Below are positions 1 through 6,439 of a stretch of 10,075 nt of DNA, in pieces. Numbering within the stretch: the stretch's first letter is position 1; each line of letters opens with the position of its first letter. A model generated the notes under the pieces. That model saw nothing but the letters and a program-made list of their open reading frames with translations. It did no database searches and was not told the DNA's origin. Position numbers and translations under genes: made by a program. The DNA lies in assembly GCA_026770615.1 (NCBI GenBank), contig MU631308.1:634766-644840 (forward strand). Direction: 5' to 3'. The DNA is from Pavlovales sp. CCMP2436 (lineage: Eukaryota > Haptophyta > Pavlovophyceae > Pavlovales).

Positions 1-130
1 GGGGTGGTGTCGGAGTCGGAGTCGGTGCAGGGGTAAGGGTAGGGGTCGGGGTAGGGATAGGGATGGGGGTAGGGGTGGTAGGGGCATGGGCAGGGGCAGG
101 GCAGTGGCAGGGCTAAAGCTAGAGCTGATG
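1..130. repeat. G-rich degenerate telomere-like run
   Basis: The plus strand is an almost unbroken series of three to five guanines separated by TA, TC, AT or CA, for example gggtaggggtcggggtaggg. The pattern resembles a decayed TTAGGG/TTTAGGG-type array but no exact unit repeats more than a few times. Runs of four or more G-triplets within 30 bases make G-quadruplex formation plausible. Similar weaker motifs (ataggggtatgg, gtagggttcgg) continue to about 170. It may be subtelomeric or simply a G-rich minisatellite; the window alone cannot decide. Confidence 0.6.
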
Positions 131-398
131 TGTTTGGATAGGGGTATGGCGTAGGGTTCGGATATAGGTTAGATGTTTGCGCTTTGGTATCACCACATGG
201 AGATGCTAAAACTTAACAGAGTGACGCTCAGACGCTGACACCCGGGGCCACCTGGACGCAGAAACTGCGCCCCAGGCGGTAGAAGTGACATCATAACATA
301 ACGTAACATAACTAGAGGTTTGCGCACGCACGTGTACACGGGAGCGGTCCTAGGTTAACAGTGTGTTGTTGCTGCACCACTGGGAGACTGGGAGACAT
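131..398. other. intergenic, no gene seen
   Basis: No supported reading frame or RNA gene is visible. A short run of cataac/cgtaac variants lies at about 292-312. The 14-mer tgcgccccaggcgg (266-279) recurs exactly at 1409-1422, so a small dispersed repeat may touch both places. The stretch lies 3' of the minus-strand frame that ends at 399 and could hold its 3' untranslated region; no AATAAA was found there on that strand. Confidence 0.4.
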
Positions 399-974
399 TT
401 ACGGGGATGGACGTATTTCTAGATATTTATACACGCACGTGAGTGTTTCGTTGTGTAGACAGCGAGATTGCGCGTGGTACATCGGCACAGACCCGCGCAA
501 GTTTGTGAACCCGCCTTTGTTTGTCATCAGCCTGTTCTTGAGCCGTACTTTCCAGAAGTCGGTCGCCGCGCAGAGGACGTAGGGAGCGATGGGAAGCAGG
601 TAGAGCACGCGGCTGTCGTCCGACCAGGGGACCCGCCCCTGCTCCATCTCCGACGGAGGCGTCCACTTTGGGATCACAGACGGTAGGTCACGCACAAGGT
701 AGTGGGACACCCCGCCGTTGTCCCAGGGGAGGCTGGGGAAGTCGGCGGCGAGCATCGCCGAGTAGCGATGTGCAGCCTCCGCCGACACGCCCAACTCTTC
801 GAAAGGGACGATGTACGTGTACAGGCGCCAACTCACAAAGTCTGGCAACGCCTGTGGCTCCGCGCGTGTGCTTGAGCTCAGCAGCGAAGACACCCCGAAC
901 AGCCAGACGAGCCGGCCGGATCGGCCTTGGCCCTGCTGTGCCGCGGTATGGCCCGCCTGGCGGGCCAGCGGCAT
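399..974 (-). CDS. hypothetical protein, GC-rich frame (possibly a 3' exon)
   Basis: I do not recognise this protein. The frame is open for about 670 bases and, from roughly 950 down to 470, uses mostly G/C-ending codons, as the zinc-finger gene does. That favours real coding sequence over chance. The first ATG is at 974; the frame stays open back to a TAA near 1072, with a GTG at 1028 unlikely to be used in a eukaryote. From the ATG the product would be 191 residues. Near its N-terminus lies a hydrophobic stretch (LVWLFGVSSLL) ending in STRA, resembling a weak signal peptide. A second hydrophobic block (VLYLLPIAPYVLCAATDFW, about residues 123-141 from this ATG) is followed by basic residues, so a membrane protein is possible. 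Codon bias fades in the last 20 codons, so the true end could be elsewhere through splicing. An intron-acceptor-like sequence lies just upstream (1040-1060), so this may be the last exon of a longer gene. Confidence 0.45.
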   Translation of the reverse strand: MPLARQAGHTAAQQGQGRSGRLVWLFGVSSLLSSSTRAEPQALPDFVSWRLYTYIVPFEELGVSAEAAHRYSAMLAADFPSLPWDNGGVSHYLVRDLPSVIPKWTPPSEMEQGRVPWSDDSRVLYLLPIAPYVLCAATDFWKVRLKNRLMTNKGGFTNLRGSVPMYHAQSRCLHNETLTCVYKYLEIRPSP

Positions 975-1039
975 ATCTTCGCGAGTGGTCGCACCTAGGT
1001 CATGTGCTATATGCGGAAGCGCGCGCACGGTGGCTATCG

Positions 1040-1060
1040 CTATAAAATTATTAGTAAAAA
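1040..1060 (-). other. candidate intron 3' end (branch site plus acceptor)
   Basis: Read on the minus strand, this is tttttactaataattttat followed by AG: a TACTAAT branch-like motif, a T-rich tract and a TATAG acceptor at 1041-1040. It directly precedes the open GC-rich frame (399-974), which stays open across this point. It is AT-rich, unlike the two GC-rich introns of the zinc-finger gene, and no matching upstream exon or donor could be identified, so it remains a suggestion. Confidence 0.25.
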
Positions 1061-1610
1061 ATTAAAATGACGTGGCTCATGCGCAGCTCGCCTAACCGCC
1101 GAGGGCGGTAATCTCCAACCCCTGGTCTATTCCCAGGCAGCAGAGCATCGGGCTTAACGACCTTTGTCTGCCTCGGGTGCGCCCTGGGTATCACCGTCGA
1201 GGCTAAAGCCCCAGGTGCGACTATCACGCCCGGAGTGTTAGTGCTAAGCCGTTAGTTAGTGTGCTTTTTTAACGAATCTACGGCCTCCCTGATACGCGCG
1301 TCATTTTGTAATACCCCGAACTCTTCGTCCATCTACATGTAGGGTGGATACGTTCAAGTTTATGTGTTGGGGAAAAATAACGTAGGGGGGGTACGTTCAA
1401 CGTTGTCATGCGCCCCAGGCGGAGTAAAAAATAACGTACATAGGAGCTGACGTAAGTTTTGTAATTTATTTTAACCGATTCCGCCGGTACAATGCGTTGC
1501 CAGCAAGATGCTATGTATTTCCGCACCGAGCGGAAATACAAAATGTATTTTACCTGAATACTTATTTAATCGATATTAGATGCTCGTAGAATTCTGCGTA
1601 AGGTTCCTAG
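1061..1610. other. intergenic with small repeats
   Basis: No supported gene. Two degenerate tandem units begin with gtaggg and end with aaaaataac (1339-1381 and 1382-1435). They share the core tacgttcaa but differ by an insert that contains the repeated 14-mer tgcgccccaggcgg. A short hairpin accgcc-gag-ggcggt lies near 1096-1110. The stretch separates the divergently transcribed minus-strand frame (399-974) and plus-strand frame (1611-2288). Confidence 0.45.
1514..1540. repeat. perfect 11-bp inverted repeat
   Basis: The sequence tgtatttccgc, a 5-base spacer (accga) and gcggaaataca form a perfect 11-bp inverted repeat. A third partial copy (tgtatttt) follows at about 1544. It lies about 70 bp upstream of the plus-strand frame starting at 1611. 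It could be a dimeric protein-binding site, a hairpin or the remnant of a mobile-element end. Confidence 0.6.
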
Positions 1611-2288
1611 ATGATATATATGGCAGCGCTGACCGGCCAGACGCACAGACTCCGCGTCATCACGCCGGACATCGTCGTGCGCGTCGACCCAGCGAGGGGT
1701 TGGTTGCAGCTAATAGAGGTTAAGACTATCGCATTCTGCCCAAGCTATTACACTGACAATAATGTTGCCCTCCCTTCCGGCGTCGCGCGCCGGGCAAAGC
1801 CCCTCGAGGCCGAGTATCTCAGGAAAGCTCGTGCCCAGGACAGGGTATTCGGCCTCGCACTACTCGGCCCCCACCTAAACGGCCCGAACGCCAGCATCGG
1901 CCCGATCGAGGCCAAACTCAACACCGTCAAGCCGATCTACGGGATCGTCATCGGCGCTTTTGGTGAGGTCAGCGCCGATACGCACTCGCTCGTCAAAGAA
2001 ATCGCGGCGCAGGGAGGCCGCAAGATGTACGCGCTGATGGGCGTGAGTCCGATGGAGGCGGCCGCGCGCATCAAGAAGCAACTCATCGACACAATCGGTG
2101 CGATCGCGGCACGCGGCCATGCGCAGCTGCTGCTCGCGCGCTTGAGCGCGCTGGCCCCGATCGCTGCCCAGCTTGGGAACACGACAAACAGCAACCAGCA
2201 GATCATCTCCCTAAACGCCCTTGCCCGGGCACACTACCGGAGATCCATCGGCACGCGCGGTGGCGCCCAAGCCAGCGCAGCCGACTAA
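1611..2288 (+). CDS. PD-(D/E)XK nuclease-like protein, probable mobile-element fragment
   Basis: The 225-residue frame has TPD at residues 18-20 followed by IEVKT at 35-39. This fits the PD-x(n)-(D/E)XK pattern of the restriction-endonuclease-like fold, with D20, E36 and K38 as candidate metal-binding and catalytic residues. Downstream come CPSYY (43-47), an Arg/Tyr-rich helix (REAEYL-like, 60-75), GPIEAKL (97-103), VIGAFGEVSADTHSLV (113-128) and a helical AQLLLARL (171-178). From memory, this order of motifs recurs in proteins of algae, dinoflagellates and some animals that are often linked to retroelements; I could not run a search. The ATG follows a TAG directly and both early ATGs have poor start context. 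There are only 17 residues before the PD motif, so the N-terminus is probably missing or supplied by an upstream exon. No reverse transcriptase or integrase is visible nearby. Codons are GC-rich and no frameshift is seen. Confidence 0.6.
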   Translation: MIYMAALTGQTHRLRVITPDIVVRVDPARGWLQLIEVKTIAFCPSYYTDNNVALPSGVARRAKPLEAEYLRKARAQDRVFGLALLGPHLNGPNASIGPIEAKLNTVKPIYGIVIGAFGEVSADTHSLVKEIAAQGGRKMYALMGVSPMEAAARIKKQLIDTIGAIAARGHAQLLLARLSALAPIAAQLGNTTNSNQQIISLNALARAHYRRSIGTRGGAQASAAD

Positions 2289-2842
2289 GGCACGCAGCAG
2301 GCAATGGGCGACGCAGCGCTCAGACCAGCAAAACATTCAGAACAGTCAGACGCCAGCTTGAATCCCTATCATAAATATATCACCTCTACACCCCTGCTGC
2401 CAAGACTAATTTCTGACGCCGACCAAGTTAGTGAGTGAACACCACCTGTTGAACCATGCTGAGCCGCTAATAGTAAAATATAATTAGGTTGAATCCCTAT
2501 CATAAATATAGTTAATATAGAATTCTGGAAGTTGTGCTGGTCTGAAGCGGAGTATGTAGTCCACGCTATCATTGGCGGAACGCTGTGCGGCTGGCGGAGC
2601 GATTGAGTTTGCGCAACGAGGCAGCGATGTCGGTCCCCGTGCAATGGAGACCCTAATCGCCAGATCATGCGGAATGGGTGTGCGAGTCGTGGAGTGCCGT
2701 TATTGATCGAATGTGCAGAGTGCGGAGGCGGTGACGGCCGCGGGTCCGTATTGTTGCTGTGCCATGCGGTGTGTGCGACTGTGCGAGTTTGAGATAGACG
2801 ACCGGCGGCAATACCCGAGTGTCGAGCGAGGCTGCGGCGGGA
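2289..2842. other. convergent intergenic region, no gene seen
   Basis: This stretch lies between the stop at 2288 (+) and the stop at 2843 (-). It contains the 22-bp direct repeats described separately. The half nearest 2842 would hold the 3' untranslated region of the zinc-finger gene. No AATAAA is found there on the minus strand; caataac near 2700 is the nearest variant. No RNA gene was recognised. Confidence 0.5.
2358..2510. repeat. 109-bp segment flanked by 22-bp direct repeats
   Basis: An exact 22-bp repeat whose core is gaatccctatcataaatata occurs at 2358-2379 and 2489-2510. The 109 bp between them end in ccatgctgagccgcta (2454-2469), also found exactly at 7232-7247, followed by tataattagg. 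The reverse complement of this end (cctaattata ... ggctcagca) matches the end of the dispersed family near 9437-9460. This suggests a small non-autonomous insertion with a long target-site duplication; a simple tandem duplication is the alternative. Confidence 0.55.
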
Positions 2843-4932
2843 TTAGGCGCGCATCTCGCTAGCGTTTAGCTGACGGACGGGGTTTGACATCGCATTGAGC
2901 CCCTGCGTGGCTGCCTCGAGGGCGTCCGAGCTGACGACGCGATGGGGCGCGCGCACCGCCGGCGAGCCGCTGCGGTTCGGCGCCATGACGTACGCTGGAT
3001 ACTGGCCGGCCGGCGAGACCCTGGCGGTGACGAAAGCGGTTTGTGGCGGGATGGCTTGCCGCCAGCACCCCGCCCCGGCCGCCTGCGCGCCCTGCACCCA
3101 CTGCGCGGTGGGCAGGTTGACCGGCAGATGCGGCTCGGGCGAGTAGAAAATGCATGTTACGCCGGGCACACGGCCGTGCTGCGCTGCGTACAGTTGCTGC
3201 AAGACGGAATTTGGCGAGCGCTGCTGCTGCTGCTGTTTGAGGTCGGCGCCGGAGCTCGGTCGTCCGTACGACGGGCTGGCGCCCGAGCCGTAGAGGATTT
3301 CGTGTGCCGGGCTGCCGTACGCCGCTTTCAGCGGGCAGAGCTGCTGCCACGACGAGCCGTTGGTCACGCAGTAGTCGGGGCGCACCGGCATGTTTTCGTA
3401 GTATGGCACCGCCTGCCCCTCCTGCGGCAGGTGCGTACCACTCACCCCCGGCCCCTGCGGCTGCGGCTGCTGCGGCTTCTGCATCTGCCGCTGCTGCTGT
3501 TGCCACCGCCGCTGCTCCTGCTGCTGCATGTGCTGCTGCTGCATGTACTGCTGCTTAGTCTGCTGCTGCTGCATATCCAGCAGTTGAGGCTGCAACAGCT
3601 GCTGCTGCAGCCGCTGTTCCTGCTGCTGCTGCTGCTGCTGCTGCTGCGGCGGCTGCTGCTCGACGCGTGCAATGAGGCCGAGCACCGACGAGTGCGGCAG
3701 CTGCGTGTACTGGCGGCTTGCCGTCGCCGACGCCAGCTGTGGCGCTGCTATGGCGGGCGGCTGCACCTCCGCCGGCCACGCGGGCGGCGGGGCGGAAGAG
3801 CGCGCGGAGTTGCTACCCGTCGCCATGCGCTTGGCGGGGCGGACGACGGCCGTCGTTGGCGTCGCGCGGCAGCTGCCGCCCTCCTGAACAAGCTTCATCG
3901 AGCGCGGGTGCCAGTTGGCGCGCGCGTGCGGGTTCTTATGCAGCTCCTTGTGGCGCGTGAGCGTGCCCGACTCCATGAAGCTCTTGCAGCAGTTGGGGTG
4001 CTCGCACGTATAGGGGCGCTCGCCGGTGTGGACGCGCATGTGGACGGTGAGCGCGCACGAGTCCTTGAAAGCCTTGTCGCAGCCCTCATACCTGCTCGGT
4101 ACAATGATATGCAAAGGGTCAGTGGCGGCCGAGTGTGTGTGGCAATCATCATGCATTAAGCAGCAACGCGCGCGGCAGAAGAAGAGGGCAGCGCGCACTG
4201 GCAGCCGAAGCGGCGCTCGTCCGAGTGCACGCGCATGTGGCGGCTGAGCGCGCCCGAGGCCTTGAAGGCTTTGTTGCAGGCCTCGACCTGGCACACGAAC
4301 GGGCGCTCGCCTGTGGGCGCGCGGGAGAATGAAGGGAGGGGCAAACGCAACTTGTCAGAGACGATGCTCGCGATATCGCGCGACGGGGGGGTGGGCGTTG
4401 CGGCGGTGCGCGTACCGGAGTGGACGCGCGTGTGCATCGTGAGCGCGCCCGACTCGCGGAAGGCCTTGGTGCAACCCGAGTGGAGGCACATGTAGGGGAG
4501 ATCGCCTAAGTGGCGGCGCATGTGCCGCTTCATCGCCGAGCGGTGCTGGAAGCGCTGTCCGCAGCCCTCCTCAGGGCAGACGAGCGGCCGACCGTTGTCG
4601 TCGTCGCCGTCCTCTGCCGCGCCGTACGCCGGCGCGAGAGGACGGAAAAGGCCGCTGTCGTCCTCCTCGTCGTACTCATCGTTCTCGTCGTCGTCGAGCA
4701 TGCTGCTGCCGCGCTCCTTATCCTCGATGTCCCGCGCTGCCGCGAGGAGCGCGAGGAGGAGAGTGGCGCACGCCCCCCCCTCGACGTCGTAGAAGCCTCC
4801 GCCGCCATCGCCGTCCCCGCCGCCGCCCTCGCCCGGGCCGCGTGCAAGCATGTTGAAGGCCATGATCCTATCTGCGTCCCAGGTCTCGGTCCAAACTGAG
4901 CGCTGCCGTTGATGGATGTGTCCCTCTGGCAT
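2843..4932 (-). CDS. five-finger C2H2 zinc-finger protein with Gln-rich C-terminus (3 exons)
   Basis: Predicted nuclear DNA-binding regulator. Exons are 4932-4416, 4310-4199 and 4091-2843, which join to 1878 nt: 625 codons plus TAA. Residues 35-46 are Gly/Asp-rich and 80-92 strongly acidic. Five fingers follow, each C-x4-C-x12-H-x3-H: C119-H141, C149-H171, C179-H201, C209-H231 and C239-H261. Linkers are LGDLPYM, SGERPFV, SDERRFG and TGERPYT. Splicing is required: intron 1 interrupts the SGERP linker and intron 2 falls inside the C-x4-C knuckle of finger 4 (CQ/YEGC). Fingers 2-5 have similar recognition helices (ESGALTM, ASGALSR, DSCALTV, ESGTLTR), suggesting duplication. Residues 355-422 are about two-thirds glutamine, with a further Q5 at 496-500; such tracts often act as activation or interaction regions. 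The first in-frame ATG (4932) follows a TAA directly and has weak context (T at -3). Met24 (4863) has A at -3 and G at +4, so a 602-residue product starting there is my preferred form. The target DNA is unknown. Confidence 0.88.
3455..3658 (-). repeat. interrupted CAG/CTG repeat coding for polyglutamine
   Basis: Inside exon 3, CAG codons (CTG on the plus strand) with some CAA, CTG and ATG interruptions encode a Gln-rich tract. The longest pure run is nine CTG units at 3620-3646. A second run of five units lies at 3221-3235. Pure trinucleotide runs of this kind commonly vary in length between individuals. Confidence 0.9.
4092..4198 (-). other. intron 2 of the zinc-finger gene (107 bp)
   Basis: The donor is CCA/GTGCGC and the acceptor ACCGAGCAG/GTATGAG. 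Removal joins ...FGCQ to YEGCDKAF and restores the C-x4-C of finger 4. A branch-like CACTGAC lies about 30 bases before the acceptor. Retention would add 15 residues after Cys209 and Gln210 and stop at 4156-4158, leaving only three complete fingers. Confidence 0.88.
4311..4415 (-). other. intron 1 of the zinc-finger gene (105 bp)
   Basis: The donor is G/GTACGC after codon 172 plus one base; the acceptor is CCCACAG/GCGAGCGC. Removal restores HSGERPFVC, an exact canonical finger linker. A branch-like CTCTGAC lies about 45 bases before the acceptor, followed by a C/T-rich tract. The length is divisible by three and there is no in-frame stop, so an unspliced message would still encode protein, with 35 extra residues between fingers 2 and 3. 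Confidence 0.85.
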
Positions 4933-4934
4933 TT

Positions 4935-5357
4935 ACGAAACTCAATAACTGCCGCTCATGCATACATACCTCCCGAATTAGCTATTCGAACTGATTGTGC
5001 CGGTGACGCGGCAGGGATTACTATTGGAACGGGATCCACGGCTCTCCTAATCCTCCAATTTGACGAAGCTCAATAAATACCGCTCATGCAACTTTGCCGA
5101 ATTATCTATTCGAACTGATTGTGCCGGTGACGCGGCAGGGATTACTATTGAAACGGGATCCACGGCTCTCCTAATCCTCCAATTTGACGAAGCTCAATAA
5201 CTACCGCTCATGCAACTTTGCCGAATTATCTATTCGAACTGATTGTACCGGTGACGCGGCAGGGATTACTATTGAAAAGGGATCCACGGCTCTCCTAATC
5301 CTCCAATTTAACGAAGCTCAATAACTACCGCTCATGCATCTTACCCGAATTAGCTTA
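4935..5357. repeat. tandem array, about 124-bp unit, 3.4 copies
   Basis: Units begin at acgaa(a/g)ctcaata: 4935-5062 (128 bp), 5063-5186 (124 bp), 5187-5310 (124 bp) and a partial fourth from 5311 to about 5357. The two inner units are nearly identical. The outer two share features that the inner ones lack (catgcat, gaattagct), as expected if the middle expanded last. Each full unit contains tgcyg... no longer motif of known function, but does carry a small inverted repeat: tg(c/t)ccg-type arm, spacer gtgacg, arm cggca, with the arm perfect (tgccg/cggca) in units 1 and 2 and changed to taccg in unit 3. Each also has ggatccacggctctcc. The array ends 2 bp from the outer ATG of the zinc-finger gene, so it occupies the promoter and leader position. 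Unit 2 alone carries TATTTATT on the minus strand (5072-5079), a possible TATA-like element. Confidence 0.9.
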
Positions 5358-5421
5358 TAACTCGGTTTGCAACGCAAATTTTCACTCAAGCAGGGATTAC
5401 TCAAGGGCACTAGACAAGCAG

Positions 5422-5487
5422 CACGTCAGCACGTCTAAACACGTTTCTTCTCTATGCCATTCCACGTATCTATAGAGGTCAGCACGT
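5422..5487. promoter_or_regulatory. cluster of five CACGT motifs
   Basis: CACGT occurs at 5422-5426, 5430-5434, 5440-5444, 5463-5467 and 5483-5487, four of them as GCACGT, CCACGT or ACACGT. CACGT is the core bound by bHLH and bZIP factors in plants, animals and fungi. The cluster lies about 490-560 bp upstream of the outer zinc-finger start on the minus strand. A regulatory role is inference; none of the sites is a full CACGTG. Confidence 0.35.
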
Positions 5488-5489
5488 AA

Positions 5490-5849
5490 GCAAATTACTT
5501 GTACAAAATATTCAAAACATGGATAGAATTGCTAAATTTATATCGAAGGGCACCAGCAGCCGTGTTCGATTTTACATTATTACATTTTGTCCCCCTGGAG
5601 GACAAAAACTGTGTACAATGTCTGACCAATATGCCATACTTTTGCGGTAGTAGAACTCTGAGGATGTCGATCTCCATGGACACAAATTTGAACGGGGGGC
5701 AGACCAGTTTCGAGACCAGTTGCCGGGTATTATATAAACCCGAACCCCCCTACATTAATATAAATTCGACATATGTAAAAAAAAATAGTTATTCCGCTCG
5801 CCAGCCATCATGGCAGAAGGCAGAGGAGAATTGAGTGGAAGTCGTACAC
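5490..5849. other. AT-rich intergenic stretch with a small hairpin
   Basis: No supported gene. A perfect 8-bp inverted repeat (ttttgtcc, 7-base loop, ggacaaaa) lies at 5585-5607. A TATA-like tattatataaa is at about 5729-5739 inside a short cgggt...acccg hairpin. An open frame (5499-5834, +) lacks an ATG at its start and shows no codon bias or recognisable motif, so it is not called. Confidence 0.4.
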
Positions 5850-6009
5850 GCGGCTGCAGAATTCATATGTAGGCACGGCTACGGTTAGAAGAGCATGACA
5901 GATACGATGGCTGTGAGAATCTGACATTCCCAAACATTCTAGAGTAGACTCGCGCTTGGGATATTTACCGAAAGTCATAGATAGATAATTTCTAGGTTCC
6001 GCAAGAGGA

Positions 6010-6023
6010 CCCCCCCCCCCCCC
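6010..6023 (+). repeat. 14-base C homopolymer
   Basis: Fourteen consecutive cytosines, followed shortly by an 8-base T run near 6044. It lies inside repeat copy A and has no counterpart in copy B. Its exact length is likely to be polymorphic or affected by sequencing error. Confidence 0.9.
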
Positions 6024-6066
6024 TTCGCCGTCCATTTTGCAGTTTTTTTTGTTGTATCCCGAATTA

Positions 6067-6147
6067 TAGTGATATAGTGATAGTGATAGTGTGTAAGTTT
6101 CTAGTTAACGTCCGTCCCCGATAGTGACAGTGATGGTGATTGTGATA
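6067..6147 (+). repeat. AGTGAT-type simple repeat, two blocks
   Basis: Variants of agtgat/agtgac repeat at 6067-6092 and again at 6121-6147, separated by unrelated sequence. They occupy the place where copy B of the dispersed family has the 9174-9350 segment. Confidence 0.6.
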
Positions 6148-6184
6148 GAAAACCTGTACACAAGCCCCAGGTCTGTAGGATCCT

Positions 6185-6439
6185 GTGGAAGTGATTTCTA
6201 GTCTAATGGGTCTAGACCCCAGCCCTTTGGGGTCGAGGTCCAGAGTTCAATTATTGGTGCTTAACGCCTTTGATCCCTTTAGGTGGGCACCCTTAGATTA
6301 TGTCGATTTGGCCCCACATCTCCCTCCCCGGCGTTTGCATAGCGCCGGGGACACGATTGAGACTTCGGACTGAAAAGATCGTTGTCTCTAGGCGAGTTGT
6401 CATAAGGACACATCATTCTAAAATTATACCTAATGGGAA
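6185..6439. other. non-coding stretch with GC-rich hairpin
   Basis: No supported gene. A perfect 8-bp inverted repeat (ccccggcg, 9-base loop, cgccgggg) lies at 6326-6350. A smaller one, gacccc...ggggtc, lies near 6214-6233. I considered a tRNA because of the stems but found no cloverleaf or T-arm. Confidence 0.4.

Larger units (their letters stand above)
5850..6184 (+). repeat. dispersed repeat, copy A
   Basis: This is collinear with 8999-9393. The best-matching block, 5919-5979, is about 85% identical by eye to 9068-9126 and shares agtagactcgcgc. Both copies then have ggtt(c/a)cgcaag and gaattatag. A second block, 6146-6184 against 9355-9393, shares tagaaaacctgt and agccccagg. The segment 9174-9350 of the second copy is absent here, replaced by AGTGAT-type simple repeats. 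Possible end fragments (cattctaa, ttatacctaat) follow at 6413-6434. Confidence 0.65.

Noticed and set aside
1611..2288. Bacterial origin by horizontal transfer
   Set aside because: No ribosome-binding site or bacterial neighbours; codon use resembles the zinc-finger gene and the motif order fits a eukaryotic mobile-element family.
2859..3779. Ala-rich and Ser-rich minus-strand frames within exon 3
   Set aside because: They are frame-shifted readings of the CAG repeat (GCA and AGC) with no independent support.
2942..4159. 405-codon plus-strand frame opposite the zinc-finger gene
   Set aside because: It is the antisense of exon 3 and intron 2; its Leu-rich run is the CTG repeat read backwards, and the minus strand has clear zinc fingers.
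4156..4294. Reading the zinc-finger locus as two separate genes (an N-terminal three-finger protein and a C-terminal two-finger protein)
   Set aside because: The two frames overlap and the break falls inside finger 4; GT-AG splicing restores an exact C-x4-C finger.
4935..5357. CRISPR-like array
   Set aside because: Units are about 124 bp and repeat in full without unique spacers, and the DNA is eukaryotic; it is an ordinary tandem repeat.
5499..5834. 111-codon plus-strand frame
   Set aside because: It starts at TTG, lies in AT-rich repeat-bearing DNA and shows no codon bias or motif.
6205..6275. Possible tRNA because of stem-like sequence and a gttcaa motif
   Set aside because: No cloverleaf, anticodon arm or acceptor stem could be drawn.
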